A stretch of DNA of 64,000 nt from Rotaria socialis (Eukaryota > Rotifera > Eurotatoria > Philodinida > Philodinidae): NCBI GenBank assembly GCA_905331475.1, contig CAJNYU010001604.1, positions 1-64,000 of the forward strand, in the 5' to 3' direction. Position numbers and translations under genes: made by a program. Shown piece after piece: positions 1 through 9,741 of the stretch. The first letter of the stretch is position 1. Each line of letters begins with the position of its first letter. The notes below the pieces were generated by a model. The model had not been told where the DNA came from and made no database searches. It worked only from the letters and a program-made list of their open reading frames with translations.

Positions 1-987
1 ATAAAATTTTTGTACGCAATGAAACAAGGACATATCCAGGTGAGCAGCTAGTCGCTCGTCGGCAACCCTCTGGGGCGCCAATCACGAATAGCCGTTGCCA
101 AATTAATAATCAACTTCACCGCAAGATACCTATAACCGATGCGTAATAAAATCCAATATAAGCAAACGATATATATATATACCACTATCAACATCATCGA
201 ATGATACCCCTAAAAAGTTTCCGACAAAGAATTCCTATCACGAAAATACGATGATCTAAACAGCTCCTAATGCATTATAAACTAGCTTGAACTATGAAAG
301 ATTATTAACCATTTAATATTCGATCCAGCGATAGCCACTACCTTATTTGAATCAACTTTATTTATTTGTTTAGGATCATAACTACTAATGACGTCGTTGT
401 GGTACTCCTAAACGCTTTCGAAATACCAGTCACTCGTCGGTTGCTGGTCACTTAGTTTTACTTTTTCAAAAAGCTCACATGTTCATTCTGTACAATAGAC
501 CTCTGTGCAATCCTCTTTGTTTATCAAAACGATGACAAAATGTTTTTGAAAAACTACACTTAAAATCGAATGACTCCACGTCAAAAACTTTCGGTCAAAC
601 TTTAAACAAAGTCATTTTTTTCCTAAAAAAGTTTTTCTCTATCCTATAAAAAAGCAAAATACAAAATTTCAAAAAACTAACAACGCCATCGTGTTCCCCG
701 GCCCAAGTTACCTTCGGCCAAACCTATCCCTGCAGGATATTGTTTGAGCTTAGTTAAGTTTATGCACCTACTTTCCTATTGAACGAGCGAACGAACAGAC
801 GAACGAATGTATTTAACTCGTTTTTCGTAATACCCTCCTTTCAGTAGAGGGAACAGACAATGATCGTACTATCTATTCTTAAATGATGTAAAACTTCAGA
901 TGATCCCATTACATGTGTAAGAAACTGTTTTACGCGGTAAGATTAATTAGTTTTTCAATTAAAAATAAAAATAAAAGATTTTATTTA
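1..987. other. intergenic, no gene seen
   Basis: No open frame with coding character was found on either strand. There is a short TA run near 168-180 and a degenerate tandem of GAAC/GACGAAC units at 781-808. The segment ends in a pyrimidine-rich tract and TTTAG near 987 that would suit a 3' splice site for the open stretch that follows. Confidence 0.5.
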
Positions 988-1224
988 GATTAACATCTGA
1001 TAATTATGAACAACAATGGGAATTTGAAACCTTACTTCATGGATTTCGAGAAGTTCTTCAACGTTTTGCACGACAACAAGAAAAGGCTAATGATATATCA
1101 GATGAAGCGATACATTTATTAAAGTCAAAAGCATCGACAATCATAATGTTTTTTAGAACCAACGACAAAAAGCTTCATGTTCCGGTGAAGTTACAGAAGA
1201 CGCGAAAATTACAAGTTGTGCCAT
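988..1224 (+). pseudogene. coding-like exon scrap, unknown protein
   Basis: After a TTTATTTAG acceptor the frame starting at 988 stays open for about 78 codons and ends at a TGA at 1222-1224. The predicted peptide begins RLTSDNYEQQWEFETLL and continues with a charged, helix-forming stretch (VLQRFARQQEKANDIS). That composition is unlike random AT-rich DNA, so this may be the last exon of a gene whose 5' part lies outside the window, or a captured fragment. No start codon or second exon can be linked to it and I do not recognise the family. The F-box-like remnant begins immediately downstream in another frame. Confidence 0.3.
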
Positions 1225-1750
1225 GAAAAAAAAAGAACTCTGTATGCCATATGTCTCGTTCATTTCTTTTTATGTTAATAGAGGATTTCGATTTATTGAT
1301 AGATGTGCCGATGATAAATTCTTAGATAATATTACCAATTGTCGTGCTCATTCTCTTCCATACCAATTTCACAATGTCTTATTTATGAGTAACTGTTTTC
1401 ACAGTGGCAGATTTGATAAAGTTTGATTGTTATCAATGCATAATATACGCCCATTTGAACATGAATTATTTAAAGTAATCTTCCAAAACTTTCTTTTTCT
1501 TCAATAATTAATCATACGGGACGATGTAGCGCAAGAAAATAAGCAACATCATTCGTCTACATTGATTACGTTTAATCATCTGCGTAAACTCGATCTTTTC
1601 ACTGTACACGTTGACTATGCCATACAGTTTCTTTCTGACAGAAATATTCTTTTTCCTTGTTTGACAAATCTTGCAATTGAATACAACGAATTAGCAACTG
1701 TGACAAATTATTTTGCCATGATGCAACACGTCTCACTTGTTCTTAAATAA
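1223..1750 (+). pseudogene. decayed rotifer-type F-box/LRR-like gene
   Basis: One reading frame from 1223 to 1750 gives a continuous protein-like sequence broken by a TGA at 1424-1426 and a TAA near 1505. Recognisable blocks are HSLPYQFHNVLFMSNCF, RPFEHELFKVIFQNF and FNHLRKLDLFTVHVDYA, in the order found in the large bdelloid family annotated as F-box domain proteins with degenerate LRR-like repeats. Near the end the frame slips by one: the family-like HDATRLTC is read in the +1 frame around 1718-1745. Two stops plus a frameshift mark it as dead. The F-box itself, expected upstream, is missing. The family call is from memory of bdelloid proteins; the breaks are read directly. Confidence 0.6.
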
Positions 1751-2569
1751 AATTTCTTGTCTGTACATATTTGTTCGTTCTGAAAACTTTAATTCATATT
1801 TTCCTTCTCTGTAAATATTAGTCTTATTTATAAATCATTTGAATAAAAAGAAATGCGATGAGAAAGTTAAAATATATTTCAATAATATGATAATAAGGAA
1901 TTACTGCATAAATTATCAATTGTAGTCTATATAATGTGTATAATAATATTCAATAAATCAGAAGATGAAAATAAAAGGAATATGATTTAAATAACTGATT
2001 ATGCTTTGAATTTTGACAAGTATTGAACATAAACTATATTATTGAGAAATTATATGATAACGGATGATACTATAACGAAGAAATTCATTATATAGATTTA
2101 TAGAAGTCAGTCTATTCTGAACCAGATACAATTTAATTGACATATTAAATATAAGTCTTAGTTTGATTGGCAGAAACGATATGAATATAAGAGATTAGTG
2201 CATACAAAAATTATCAGTTGTTCAGTATCTCAGTAACAATGGCACTAAGATATTTCATATTTTCATAGAAATATCTCTAGATAACAGTAGAAACTCTTAA
2301 AAATGGTTAAAAACAAAAACACTCTTGTCAGGTGGTATCACTAGGCGAAGCTTGGTTTTTCCGCTTTCCTTACCTGTGTATGGGAGCAACCACTGTGGCG
2401 AAGTGTGGCATAAATTTTTGATATCAGCCCAATGTGCCAATAAATCTATTGGCTTATCCCAAGGAACGTGGTTCGTTTATTTGAACTATTGCTTCGCTTT
2501 TATCTTGCATTGGTGGTATATGATTCAGACTTATGATTCGACAAGCTTTTAAGGTGCCAGTCATAAGTT
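1751..2569. other. intergenic, AT-rich
   Basis: No supportable gene. The 75-codon open frame at 2325-2552 has no family resemblance and no splice context. The minus-strand retrotransposon remnant begins at the right edge. Confidence 0.4.
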
Positions 2570-5260
2570 TCTGAAAAGTTGGAGGCGAATTCTACATAAT
2601 CCGGTAAAACATTGAACTAATCGAAACCAAACGGTGTAACGAATGCAGTTTTCTCTTTATCATCCTCGTTGATACGTATTTGGTAAAAATCTGACTTAAG
2701 ATCAAGATTGAAAAAATAGCTGTAACCTTGACCTAGTTTTCTAATTACATCTTCCATATTGGGTAAAGGAGAAGAATCTTTAAGAGCTATGAAATTTAGC
2801 TTTTTGTTGTCAACTATGAAATAATATTAATCGTCTTTCTTTTTGACTTAAACCGAAGGTGTTGCATATCAGAAATGTGATTCCTGAATAAGGGCAGCTT
2901 GCAAAAATTCGTGAATCATTTTATACAGATAGCCTCCTCCTATCTGGTTGAGGACAAGATTTACTAGCTGGAGATGAATTTGGCACTATTTTAATAACAT
3001 ATACTCTATACGTGTACGAGCTATACAGTGTTTAGTGACATCGAATGTATTATGAAAATGTTTTAGCAACAAATAAATTTTTTCCTGTTGTTGTGTATTA
3101 TCAATCTTGCGAACTAACATCCTGAAACTATCATCGACAACTAGTTTGCGCAAGTCTATAGTATTACACAAAAAAACTGTTATTATTGCCGTTTGATCTA
3201 TTATGATTGCGAAAGACGTAATTATTGGAAGAAAATAAAGCTTTGTCTGAAACTCTGCCTGCAAGTAAATCATGTAAAACTGGTGTTTCACTGGTCGATT
3301 GGGTAGCTCCAAATGATTTACTAGGAGCAGCTCGCATATCACATAAATCATATGAAACTGAGGTCAAACCGGAAGTACCGGGTACGGTAAATGATATACC
3401 CGTATATAGATATGCGGGACTATCTGACTTCTGACTGATTATAGATGTTTTACGATAAATTATAAATCCAATACAATGCCTTCATTCAAGTAACGAAGAT
3501 ATGAAGATATATTAACGAACTTGATATCAGAATAGTATAGTTCTGAAAGTTCAGAAAAGTATACGGCGTACTTATAAGGAGCGTGTTCTGTACGAAAGAG
3601 TTAGGAAGAAATAGACGATATTGGAATTCGATGTAGTTGATAATCTGTATCCATATTCATAGAATAAATATGATCATTATTTATACTGAAAATAATCTGT
3701 TATGCAACATCGATACTTGTGATTATATTTATTGATATAGTTCATTCGTCAATGACTATTGTTGCACACAATATTCGAGCAATATGAGCATGAATTTTTG
3801 TTGTTGAGTTTCAAATTCGAAATGATACTTCAATTACTCCAAAATCGTGGAAAGATGCAAGTCCATCTGCTAAGGTAAGTAAATAAGGAGCTTTGCGAGT
3901 ATATTGTAAATGTGTCATGTTTTGTAAAGAAGTCATCGCTTATTAATGTTGTTTTTGCTCCAGTATTGATTAGAATTTTTAATTGGTGAGGAGACTAGTA
4001 ATAAATATTAATGGAGATTTTGATGAATTTTCGGAATATTTTCGAAACTAACACCATCTTTCGGTAATTCCTTCCTTAGAATTTTGGACATGACGAGGCT
4101 TCATGATCCAATTGGCTACATCCTATACAAGGTGTAGCAGAAACAGATAGTTCACATGGTTCTAAATCAGTTTTATCGGAAGAATCCAGTGGAAATACTG
4201 TATTTGCAGTACGTAAGCGTGATTGGTTGTGTGAAAATGCTGGTGTTCGAAATGATGATTGAAAATTATTACGACTGTGTCTATTCACGAAAGTATTATT
4301 ACTATTCAGGTAAATGTTATATATTTATGATACTTGGACGAATGTTAAGTGGTTGGTGAATCATTTTGATATGTATTATTGAGCAAAGGAATCGTAATTA
4401 AAGAAGGTTGTAAACGGCTCTTTATGACCTCCATCGTTAGAATTCTTCATATCTTCATTAGTAATAATAGAAAGTTGAAATAGTTCTTCGACATCTTTAT
4501 AACGCATTCCAAATATTCTTTTAGAGTTATTGACTTCTTCTAGCGAACTTCAAACTGTATAGTTGGTTGGGTTTTATTCAGTAGATTCTTCACTTTATGT
4601 GACCTCATTCATGATGGCGTCAGCTTCGTTGCATAGTTTTTAAATTTCACTTAAAACTTTTTGAACAGATTGGTTCTCACCTTGATTATACGATTCGAGT
4701 TTTTTAAACGTTAATTCTTCATGAAAAGAGGAAGTAAAGGAGGATCGTAGTTCATTTGTAAAAATTTTCCATGAAATCAACATATATTCTTACTGATTTT
4801 ATACCATTGGAGAACATCTCGTCTCAATGAGTATGAAATTAAATCTAAACGACCACTATCTGGAATGTGCGTAACATTTAAAAGCTGCTCGATATCATCA
4901 ATCAAGTTGTTGACGTCATCTTTACCTCTTTTGAATATTTTCGGATTTTTTATCAAATCGTTCCCGATTGCTTTTCGTAAATCATTGATGTTTTTATTAA
5001 GTATGAAAATAGAAGAGTCAATATTACTGTTCGTAGGGTTATTATCGGTGACTCACCAGTTATATATTGGTGGCACCAAAAATTGACAGAAATGGTAGAA
5101 CGAAAGGTAGGCGGCTGGTGTGTCATTTTAGAATTATCAGTATTAAGTGCAGATTTCTCCTCTGCATCGAAATGCAAAAGTAAAAATTCGTATAGGCCAT
5201 CAAAAGAATAAATTTCTTTTCGTCTTTGCCTCACCTTCAATGAGACGAGAAATTGTTTGG
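2570..5260 (-). mobile_element. degenerate Ty3/gypsy LTR retrotransposon (gag-PR-RT)
   Basis: Read on the minus strand from 5260 down to 2570, pieces of one retrotransposon occur in the expected order. Around 4600-4775 is a gag-like stretch (SWKIFTNELRSSFTSSF, then LCNEADAIMNE). At 4080-4135 is a CCHC zinc knuckle, C-x2-C-x4-H-x4-C. At about 3925-3995 is an aspartic-protease core, KILINTGAKTTLI. At 3000-3110 is the spacer before reverse transcriptase (LLKHFHNTFDVTKHCIARTRIEY). At 2600-2770 is the start of reverse transcriptase (NLDLKSDFYQIRINEDD, then KTAFVTPFGF). Stops and frameshifts separate all parts. The protease triad reads NTG rather than DTG, and the sequence loses similarity before the catalytic YxDD. 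No RNase H, integrase or LTR pair was found, so it is a truncated dead copy. Confidence 0.8.
4076..4288 (-). pseudogene. gag fragment with CCHC zinc knuckle
   Basis: This 70-codon open piece belongs to the retrotransposon described above. Its C-terminal third carries CIGCSQLDHEASSC, a perfect retroviral-type zinc knuckle that in active elements binds element RNA during particle assembly. The upstream part is basic and Arg/Asn/Ser-rich (MNRHSRNNFQSSF), usual for gag nucleocapsid regions. The open frame is a surviving island only; gag upstream contains several stops. Confidence 0.7.
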
Positions 5261-5526
5261 AAGCATAAATTTCTAAAAGTTTTGCTCAGCTTCATTGAGT
5301 CATTGATTAACATTTTTTCCCGAAAATACGACAAAGTTTTCTATGACGATTCATGCCGCCAAATTTCGTACTAAACATTATTCTTTTTTCAATAATACAG
5401 GTTCTTTATTTATTGAATCTAGCGAGTCGTCTGTTGTTTCGATTTATCAAATAATTGATTTGATTCTATACGATTCATATTAATGCATGAATTAGTTAGC
5501 GTATCATGTTTAAGTGTGCAAGTAGT

Positions 5527-5727
5527 CCCATGTCGCCAAAATCGCCTCAATTTCAGTGATTAATCGCGATTTTGATAAAAACCAACGATTAACCGCGATT
5601 TTGATGAAAAAATCGCCGATTAATCGCGATTGATCGTCGATTTTTTTAATCCTTACAAAAGTATCATCTTAAATCGCCGATAGTATCGGCGTAGGCGATT
5701 CATTGCAATTAATTGCCGATTTTAGTG
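5527..5727. mobile_element. short CGATTTT/AATCGCGATT-rich inverted-repeat element
   Basis: About 200 bp rich in AATCGCGATT and its shortened forms, bounded by CCCATGTCGCCAAAATCGCC at 5527 and by GCCGATTTTAGTGAG at the right, which is a weak inverted copy of the left end. The inside is a chain of overlapping palindromes (TTAATCGCGATT, GATTAACCGCGATT). It has no coding capacity. I read it as a MITE-like element; the boundaries are approximate and no clear target duplication was found. Confidence 0.5.
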
Positions 5728-6480
5728 AGTAGTAGAAGCAATTTAAATCGAATTGAAGGATAACTTTATCATGCCGATTATATACGTGAAATTTTAACGT
5801 CTAGATATCTTAAAAATTTAGCCGAAAAAAGACACTATAAATTTATAATATACAACAATAGAATTTTCTTGCAGAGCTTTTACGAATTCATTAAATATAC
5901 AGCACATAAGAAAGTAATTCAACTGATCGTTTTCAGTTTATTTATACTTCGTTATATTGATTTATACAATTCAACGCAAGAATTAGTTTGTAATATAGTC
6001 TTGATACAATTCTTACATAATTCGCGAGTGAAAAATCATGTTACAGTCGATAACTATTGGGCATTCTTTATCTCTTCCTCTCCATTATTTTAGTTTTGAA
6101 TTTATTCTTTTTCTCTCTTCTTTCGTCAGTACATTACATTCGTCCGTTCTGTTTCAATTCTTCCAATCATTTCAACTAATTTAGGGACAATGCCGAGGTC
6201 GCCCATCCGCACCATTTAACTAGACGACGAGCATTATTCTCATCTATTTCTTTCTTTTCTATTCGTATAAATTCTTTTAGTCTATACAAGTTTACAAATG
6301 AACTAACGATATTCTATTTTTTGTAAAGAAACAAGTATGTGAACAACGCTTCATTCTTTTACTTAACGAAATCAACTAGCTAATACTATTTAATATTTTT
6401 AAGAAGTGAATTTTTACATTTACAATGCTTCTTACAAACTGTTAATGTGATATTATATTTCTTGTCTGTGTTCGGTAAAG
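5728..6480. other. intergenic, no gene seen
   Basis: AT-rich sequence without recognisable coding or RNA features. The 74-codon open frame at 5869-6093 has no family resemblance and I do not accept it. Confidence 0.4.
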
Positions 6481-6570
6481 GTGAGTTCATTTGTTGCTGT
6501 AACTATTTATTATTTTGCTGCTACTATTAAATACGCTCTTAAATTAATAGATATATTATTTGTGAGCAAG

Positions 6571-6853
6571 GAAGAGTTTCAAAATATTGATGTTCAAAAG
6601 GCAGATGAAGATCCTAGAATCAAACATATTTATAGTAGTTATAACAAATATAATTACGAATGGTTACTGATAATATTTTATTTTATTTCTTTTAGAAGCA
6701 GTGAAAAAGAAATTCCATTATTTAGATAAATGCGAACATCTTAACTATATTTATCGCTTCTTTAGGTTCAACAATTCCAAATACATCAACACTGCAAACG
6801 CCACATTTCAATGATGCAGCAGAAATTATAAATGAACAATTATTGATGGAATA
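6571..6853 (+). pseudogene. possible exon remnants of an unknown gene
   Basis: Two nearby stretches look coding. One reads EEFQNIDVQKADEDPRIKH around 6571-6640. The other, after a TTTAG acceptor at about 6764, reads GSTIPNTSTLQTP and continues about 30 residues to a stop at 6851-6853. I cannot build a consistent gene: the bases between them provide no clear donor, and no upstream exons are visible. It could be the 3' end of a decayed gene. I do not recognise the family. Confidence 0.2.
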
Positions 6854-7135
6854 ATCTAGGTTGGTTAAGTAGTTAGACAATACTGACTAATAAAATCAAG
6901 AAAAAATTAATATTTTTCCATATTTTTTTCTCATGTATTGTTACCCATATCTATCCACGTGTATCAATTCATTTTATTGTGTTCATGTTAAACTTATTTA
7001 TTGAACGTAAAAATGAAATTAACTGTAATTTTTCAAATACTTGTCATAATAAATCAATAGAATCTATGCCACATAGAAATTAATATAATCGAAAAGGAAG
7101 ATGGAAGAAAGAGCATGACTAGAAAGTCAGTATTA

Positions 7136-7296
7136 GTCACACAATCATATATTGATCGCGATTTGTCAAAAAAATCGAGAAAAATCGTTGAAAATCGGCT
7201 ATTCTAACGATCATATCGCGATATACTCTCACGATTAATCACCCTGACAAATCGCGATAAGATTGTTGGCTTTGCCGCGATTTTAGTCACATGGGG
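7136..7296. mobile_element. second AATCGCGATT-rich element
   Basis: About 160 bp again built from TCGCGATT/AATCGCGA units. Its right end, GCGATTTTAGTCACATGGGG (7277-7296), is the inverted counterpart of the left end of the element at 5527 (17 of 20 positions by eye). The two elements may therefore be oppositely oriented copies of one family, or two ends of one larger element of about 1.8 kb spanning 5527-7296. The second reading would put the exon-like scraps at 6.6-6.85 kb inside it. Confidence 0.45.
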
Positions 7297-7581
7297 TGGT
7301 ATTATGCTGCGATATGGACATTAATTAGTCATAAGCTACATTTATAATGCAGGGTTATTGTTTAAGTATAGGTCGATTTGGTGTTGGTAGAATTGTCTTT
7401 CCATGATTAGTATGTGATGAATCGATCACTGTTGAATTTTTATGTTCGGTGGATGTTAAAAATGATGTCAAATCAGTATGTAGGGTCAAAGAATCAAGTA
7501 AAAATGATTGAGAAACGTACGAGTTTGTATCGTTCATATCGATGACAAAACGAAAAGGTTTACATATATTTATATGTATGT

Positions 7582-7771
7582 GTTATGACTAACGTTAGAA
7601 TCGAATCCAATTCGAAGTTTGTCTAGACGGAATCAGAATTCTAATGTTGACTAGACAATTAAAAGAACAGTGTGTATTTTCGAATTCACTCTTTTCATTC
7701 ATTTAAAAATTATTCCAATTTCGTCTGGACGAACTTCGAATTGGAATGGATTCTAACTTCGACCATAACAT
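7582..7771. mobile_element. MITE with about 50-bp terminal inverted repeats
   Basis: The left arm starts GTTATGACTAACGTTAGAAT and includes CCAATTCGAAGTTTGTCTAG. The right arm, read in reverse complement, starts GTTATGGTCGAAGTTAGAAT and includes CCAATTCGAAGTTCGTCCAG. The arms match over roughly 50 bp with a few mismatches and are separated by about 85 bp of non-coding DNA. There is no transposase frame, so this is a non-autonomous inverted-repeat element. Confidence 0.75.
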
Positions 7772-7788
7772 ATATAAACTTGAAGAAA

Positions 7789-8016
7789 TACCCAGGCCGA
7801 GCATTACGGCTACCAGAAACGGTCGTATACGGCCGTAACTTGACGTTTTGGTATGCACCGTATTACGGCCGTAATTAATCGTGTCGTAAACGGTTACTAA
7901 CGACCGTAATGTGATCGGATATTTCCGTATACGATCGTTTATGGCACGATACAAAACGACCGTAATACGGTGCATACCAAACGGCTGTGTACGACACAAG
8001 TTGATCGACCTGGGTA
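7789..8016. mobile_element. palindromic MITE with CCCAGG termini and TA flanks
   Basis: A 228-bp region begins TACCCAGGCCGA and ends TCGACCTGGGTA, its near-perfect inverse. Within it GGTATGCACCGTATTACGG (about 7850) recurs inverted as CCGTAATACGGTGCATACC (about 7960), a perfect 19-bp arm, and the element is filled with TACGGCCGTA-like palindromes. The terminal TA on each side fits a TA target duplication of the Tc1/mariner or PIF type. Its local GC is clearly higher than that of its surroundings. The open frames over it on both strands come from this palindromic structure. Confidence 0.8.
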
Positions 8017-8572
8017 ATCATGGTTTATTATTGATGTCATAAGCTAGCTCTCTTAATAGTTATCCAATACAAACTTTGCAGTATCTAATACAGTAACAGG
8101 TGCTCATAGAAACGATAGCGGAGCAATAATGGATTTCAAAATTATTATTATTTATTTTTGTTTGAAACCCTCGTACCATATAATAGTTATATCTTGCCAT
8201 TAATAATCTGTAGACAAAATTAAATAACAATATAGAACAAGAATATTTTTTCAAAACAGCGTAGAAAACTTTGGCAACCCTCGAAAAATAATATAAAATA
8301 AGATTAGTTATCATTTACAAAATATTCAATAAATAATGACATAGATAAGTGAAGTGTAATCCTATCTTAAACTCTATGACTATATTATAATGCCTCGTAA
8401 GTCTCTTTTTTTTAAAGATATATCCTTCATAGGATGTATGTAATCGAAGTGTTTTTCTTTTTTTTTATTAAATTTTAAGCTACCATCTGGAGATTGATGG
8501 AACTAATAAATAGCAGTTTCACCTTTGTTTTGCTTTTCATTTCTTATCACATCTAAAAAAATCAACGACGTT
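8017..8572. other. upstream region of the small secreted protein gene
   Basis: No gene is supported here. The minus-strand open frames at 8060-8314 and 8503-8700 have no family resemblance, and the latter overlaps the start of a better-supported plus-strand gene. Confidence 0.4.
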
Positions 8573-9025
8573 ATGTTGAAGCAGATTGTTCTCATTTTTC
8601 TTTTCTTAAGTAAGATCATATGCTCTCTTGTACTCCAATAGTAGTCATTTTTATTTATCTCAGGTATTGCTGTCAATGCTGAAGTCACCCGAGAAGACAT
8701 TGATGCTGTTCAAAAACAATTAGAAGCAGCTGTTCAAGTTGAAAATCGATGTACAACATCATCGGATTGTACCGCAGCACCTACTGGATCTCGGGCATGC
8801 GGTGGCCCCAATGGTTACGTTGTATATGCAATCAAGAGCTCTAATGCACGAATGATTCGTTTGTTAGCAACAAAGACAGTTGATCTTGAACGACAATATA
8901 ATTTGGACAATGGAGTCATATCTATTTGCTCGATGATAATGCCACCAACCCCAGTCTGCGATAAAACCAGCAAATGTTCTACCGATTCTACAGTATCACC
9001 ATTCGAGCCAGCTACCTTAGAATAA
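8573..9025 (+). CDS. small secreted Cys-containing protein, unknown function
   Basis: Two exons, 8573-8609 and 8664-9025, with a 54-nt GT-AG intron, encode 132 aa. The start begins a clean signal peptide (MLKQIVLIFLFL, then SIAVNA), and the intron falls inside the signal sequence, so the protein should enter the secretory pathway. The mature part carries C-x5-C (CTTSSDC), then GSRACGGP, VVYAIKSSN and a helix with DLERQYN, then further cysteines (ICS, VCDKTSKC). I recognise no named domain. Similar short secreted proteins with an SDC...RACGGP pattern occur, as I recall, in bdelloids and in some bacteria. A shorter relative lies at 12783-13118, on the other side of the DUF4419 gene. Function is unknown. 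Confidence 0.7.
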
Positions 9026-9741
9026 GTTCAAAAACGTTTATTTTGTGTTGTAATTTATTGAAGATAAAACTTTGATGAAATACAATGAAGAGATGAAAAA
9101 ATTCGTTAATGAAACATATTTATCAGATGAAAGGAATTTGTTTTCAATAGATTCAAAAAATCATATTTACTCTAACAAATTTGCTACTTAGAGTTTACAT
9201 GCGTCGAGAAAAATATGCGGTAGAACGCAAAAAAAAATATTATGAAAATAAGCTAGCTTCCAATGCAATAAGTGAAAGTGCTAGCTCATCAGTGCACCTA
9301 CATTCGAATAAATACTCATTGGTAGGCGAACCCTATCGTTAAACTGTCATTGGAACTAGTGCATTGAGAAATTTCATTAACCTCATGTACACTGTGAGAC
9401 ATCGGCCTAATATGAACGACAAATACGTACGAAGATGTCGCTCAAGTCATTCTCATTCAGAACCATGTCTAAATTCAAAACTAAGTATTGTTTATTCGAG
9501 CTGGTTCTTCTAATAATATGTACACCAGCAACACGCACCTTTTCTAACATTCATTACATATGATGGCAACATTTTTTTCTGTACAATTAAAGTGACACAT
9601 ATTTGTCTTTCTTTTTTTTGCTATTTTCATTTTCTTTTCCTTTTTATGTGGAGAACTCGATAAGACTTTTCTTTTCTTTTGCATCTTGCAGGCATATATT
9701 TTCCTTGTTGTTAAAAATAAATAACGAAAGAAATAAAAAAT
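9026..9741. other. intergenic
   Basis: A 47-codon open frame at 9199-9342 (starting MRREKYAVERKKKYYEN) is the only coding-like item and is too short to accept alone. Further right is a pyrimidine-rich tract ending in TTGCAG near 9691, about 50 nt before the DUF4419 start, which could be a cis- or trans-splice acceptor for its 5' UTR. Confidence 0.35.

Noticed and set aside
2325..2552. 75-codon plus-strand open frame
   Set aside because: No family resemblance, no splice context, and it lies at the edge of the retrotransposon remnant.
3225..3434. 69-codon plus-strand open frame
   Set aside because: Antisense to the retrotransposon protease/RT spacer region; the minus strand gives the recognisable family sequence.
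7850..7980. possible hairpin RNA gene in the palindromic region
   Set aside because: The fold is explained by nested inverted repeats of a MITE; no promoter or terminator signals seen.
9199..9342. 47-codon basic open frame
   Set aside because: Too short and isolated; no matching family and no linked exon.
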